64,000 nucleotides of DNA from Thalassobacter stenotrophicus (GTDB taxonomy: Bacteria > Pseudomonadota > Alphaproteobacteria > Rhodobacterales > Rhodobacteraceae): contig NZ_CYRX01000011.1 in NCBI RefSeq assembly GCF_001458315.1, forward strand, positions 62,001 through 126,000, read 5' to 3'. The stretch's first letter is position 1. Every line of letters starts with the position of its first letter. Below the pieces are notes generated by a model. The model was given only the letters and a program-made list of their open reading frames with translations, was not told where the DNA came from and made no database searches. Shown one piece after another: positions 62,739 to 64,000 of this stretch. Both the position numbers and the translations under genes were made by a program.

Positions 62739-63602
62739 ATGACCCACCCCTACCGCTCCGTTCTCTATATTCCCGGCTCAAAAGAGCGCGCATTGGAAAA
62801 GGCAAAGACCCTTCCAGTGGACGCCATCATCTTCGATCTTGAGGATGCCGTGGCCGTTGATGAAAAAGAAAACGCACGCCACACCCTCGCCGCCGCGCTT
62901 ACCGCTGGCGGCTACGGCGATCGCGCCCAGATCGTGCGGATCAACGCGCTCGACACCGATTGGGGCCACGCCGATGTCGCCGTTATCGCGCCCACCGGGC
63001 CACAGGCGGTCCTCCTGCCCAAAGTGAACTCCGCGGCGGACATCAATGCCCTCAGCGCCCTGCTGGACGCCCACCCCGCCTGCGCCGACACCACAATCTG
63101 GGCCATGATGGAAAGCCCCCTCGGCATCCTCAACGCCCTCGAAATCGCGCAAGCCCCTCGGATGGGCGGCTTTATCCTCGGCACAAACGATCTCGCCAAG
63201 GATCTCAACACCCGCTTCCGTGCGGACCGTGAACCCCTGCTCACCTCGCTGCAAATGTGCCTGCTCGCGGCGCGCGCGGCGGGCATTGTGTGCGTCGATG
63301 GTGTCTATAATGCGTTCAAAGACGCCGAAGGCCTTGCTGCCGAATGCGCCCAAGGTCGCGACATGGGCATGGACGGCAAAACGCTGATCCACCCCGCGCA
63401 GGTCGACGTCTGCAACACCGCCTTTTCCCCGTCTGAGGCAGAAATCGACCTTGCCCGCCGCCAAATCGACGCGTTTGAGGCCGCCGAAGCCGAAGGCCTA
63501 GGCATCGCTGTCGTAGACGGTAAGATCGTTGAGAATCTGCACGTGGAAACCGCGCGCAAAACCCTCGCCATGGCCAACGCCATCGCAACCGCAGCGGAGT
63601 AA
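62739..63602 (+). CDS. HpcH/HpaI-type CoA ester lyase, probable malyl-CoA thioesterase (Mcl2-like)
   Basis: A 287-residue TIM-barrel enzyme of the citrate lyase beta-like family. Seen: RSVLYIPGSKERALEKA, DAIIFDLEDAVAVDEK with metal-binding Glu/Asp, MMESPLGILNA, and GMDGKTLIHPAQV. In R. sphaeroides the gene beside mdh (mcl2) encodes (3S)-malyl-CoA thioesterase, which with Mcl1 makes malate from glyoxylate and acetyl-CoA in the ethylmalonyl-CoA route. Position near mdh and length agree; lyase-only activity cannot be excluded. Confidence 0.82.
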   Translation: MTHPYRSVLYIPGSKERALEKAKTLPVDAIIFDLEDAVAVDEKENARHTLAAALTAGGYGDRAQIVRINALDTDWGHADVAVIAPTGPQAVLLPKVNSAADINALSALLDAHPACADTTIWAMMESPLGILNALEIAQAPRMGGFILGTNDLAKDLNTRFRADREPLLTSLQMCLLAARAAGIVCVDGVYNAFKDAEGLAAECAQGRDMGMDGKTLIHPAQVDVCNTAFSPSEAEIDLARRQIDAFEAAEAEGLGIAVVDGKIVENLHVETARKTLAMANAIATAAE

Positions 63603-63609
63603 ATCTCAA

Positions 63610-64000
63610 TGGCACTTTTGATCGCGGGCATCGCCCTTTGGTGGGCCGCGCACCTGTTCAAACGCGTGGCTCCGGGCCTGCGCGGTCAAATGGGCACCGC
63701 AGGCAAAGGCATCGCCGCCGTCCTGATCATCGGCAGCATCGTGTTGATGGTTCTGGGCTACAAAGCGGCCGACTTTGTCCCCGTCTGGCAACCGCCCAGC
63801 TTTATGACACACATCAACAACCTGCTGATGTTGCTGGCGTTTTACCTTTACGGCGTGGGCGCGGCCAAGGGCACGCTGGCGGCCAAAATCCGCCACCCCC
63901 AACTGACCGCCTTCAAAACATGGGCCGTCGCGCACCTGCTGGTGAACGGCGATGTTGCGTCGATCCTGCTGTTTGGGGGCCTGCTCGCATGGGCCGTCGT
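63610..64000 (+). CDS. NnrU family membrane protein, 5' part
   Basis: The gene runs off the right edge; 130 codons are visible. NnrU-type integral membrane protein, with WWAAHLFKRVAPG at the start, PSFMTHINNLLMLLAFYLYG, and KTWAVAHLLVNGDVASILLFGG. The family was named from a denitrification gene in Rhodobacter but also occurs in strains that do not denitrify; its function is uncertain. It starts 7 bases after the malyl-CoA enzyme gene. Confidence 0.88.

Overview
The window looks like a chromosome segment of an alphaproteobacterium of the order Rhodobacterales (Roseobacter/Rhodobacter group). The evidence is a moderately high GC content, the mdh-sucC-sucD-orf-sucA-sucB-lpd order with a malyl-CoA thioesterase-like gene and nnrU beside mdh, an ECF sigma factor RpoE/ChrR locus next to a five-gene operon in the same order as in Rhodobacter sphaeroides, and an isolated flgE-flgK-flgL-flgI block. 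Genus cannot be set from the sequence alone. I see no phage, insertion sequence, CRISPR array or plasmid function.

Layout. 1-8.7 kb: the 5' end of pyrB, then divergently a family 4-type uracil-DNA glycosylase, a LysE exporter and moaB; an RND efflux pump pair; a stand-alone DsbD alpha-domain protein; yqgE. 8.7-15 kb (minus strand): moaE-moaD-pgsA-uvrC, then an AT-rich gap, then an S49 peptidase, a small zinc-ribbon membrane protein, a Ca/Na antiporter and an SDR protein without its catalytic Tyr and Lys. 15-20 kb: flgE-flgK-flgL-flgI. 20-23 kb: a murein endopeptidase, a UMF1-type transporter and a thioesterase. 23-31.6 kb: yggT, a coupled aminotransferase / SGNH hydrolase / sulfotransferase-like operon, argG, ilvA, an Hpt protein facing a receiver-PP2C phosphatase, and mlaA-mlaC. 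31.9-34.6 kb: a ridA / glycerophosphodiesterase / FemAB-like / pterin dehydratase operon. 34.7-43 kb: peroxiredoxin, ferredoxin-reductase-like protein, rsmD, an orphan TRAP binding protein, recQ, yaaA, a pseudouridine synthase and a LysE exporter.

42.6-48.6 kb is the singlet-oxygen / RpoE locus: rpoE-chrR on the minus strand, and divergently a flavin oxidoreductase, DUF1365, an MFS transporter, DUF3833 and an SDR, joined mostly by 4-base overlaps. Sequences resembling RpoE promoters lie on both strands between them. The anti-sigma factor lacks the two cysteines of its N-terminal zinc site. tRNA-Ala(GGC), a FYDLN acid-tail protein, a SprT/YgjP-like metallopeptidase and a GntR regulator follow.

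50.7-61.2 kb holds the lower TCA cycle on the minus strand: mdh, a UUCG-loop terminator, a twin palindromic operator, then sucC-sucD-(secreted unknown)-sucA-sucB, a strong hairpin, a MAPEG protein, a GC-rich repeat and lpd. The right end holds a TauE/SafE permease, a small secreted protein, a malyl-CoA thioesterase/lyase and the start of nnrU.

The observations I would follow first are the pair of identical TGTGATCACA palindromes 21 bp apart upstream of sucC, the ChrR without zinc-site cysteines, the three-gene PLP / SGNH / sulfotransferase operon, the receiver domain with Lys to Arg change facing an Hpt protein, and four convergent gene pairs that share one CTAG as both stop codons, one with a terminator-like hairpin inside the opposing gene. 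No wholly new multi-gene defence or mobile system is evident.
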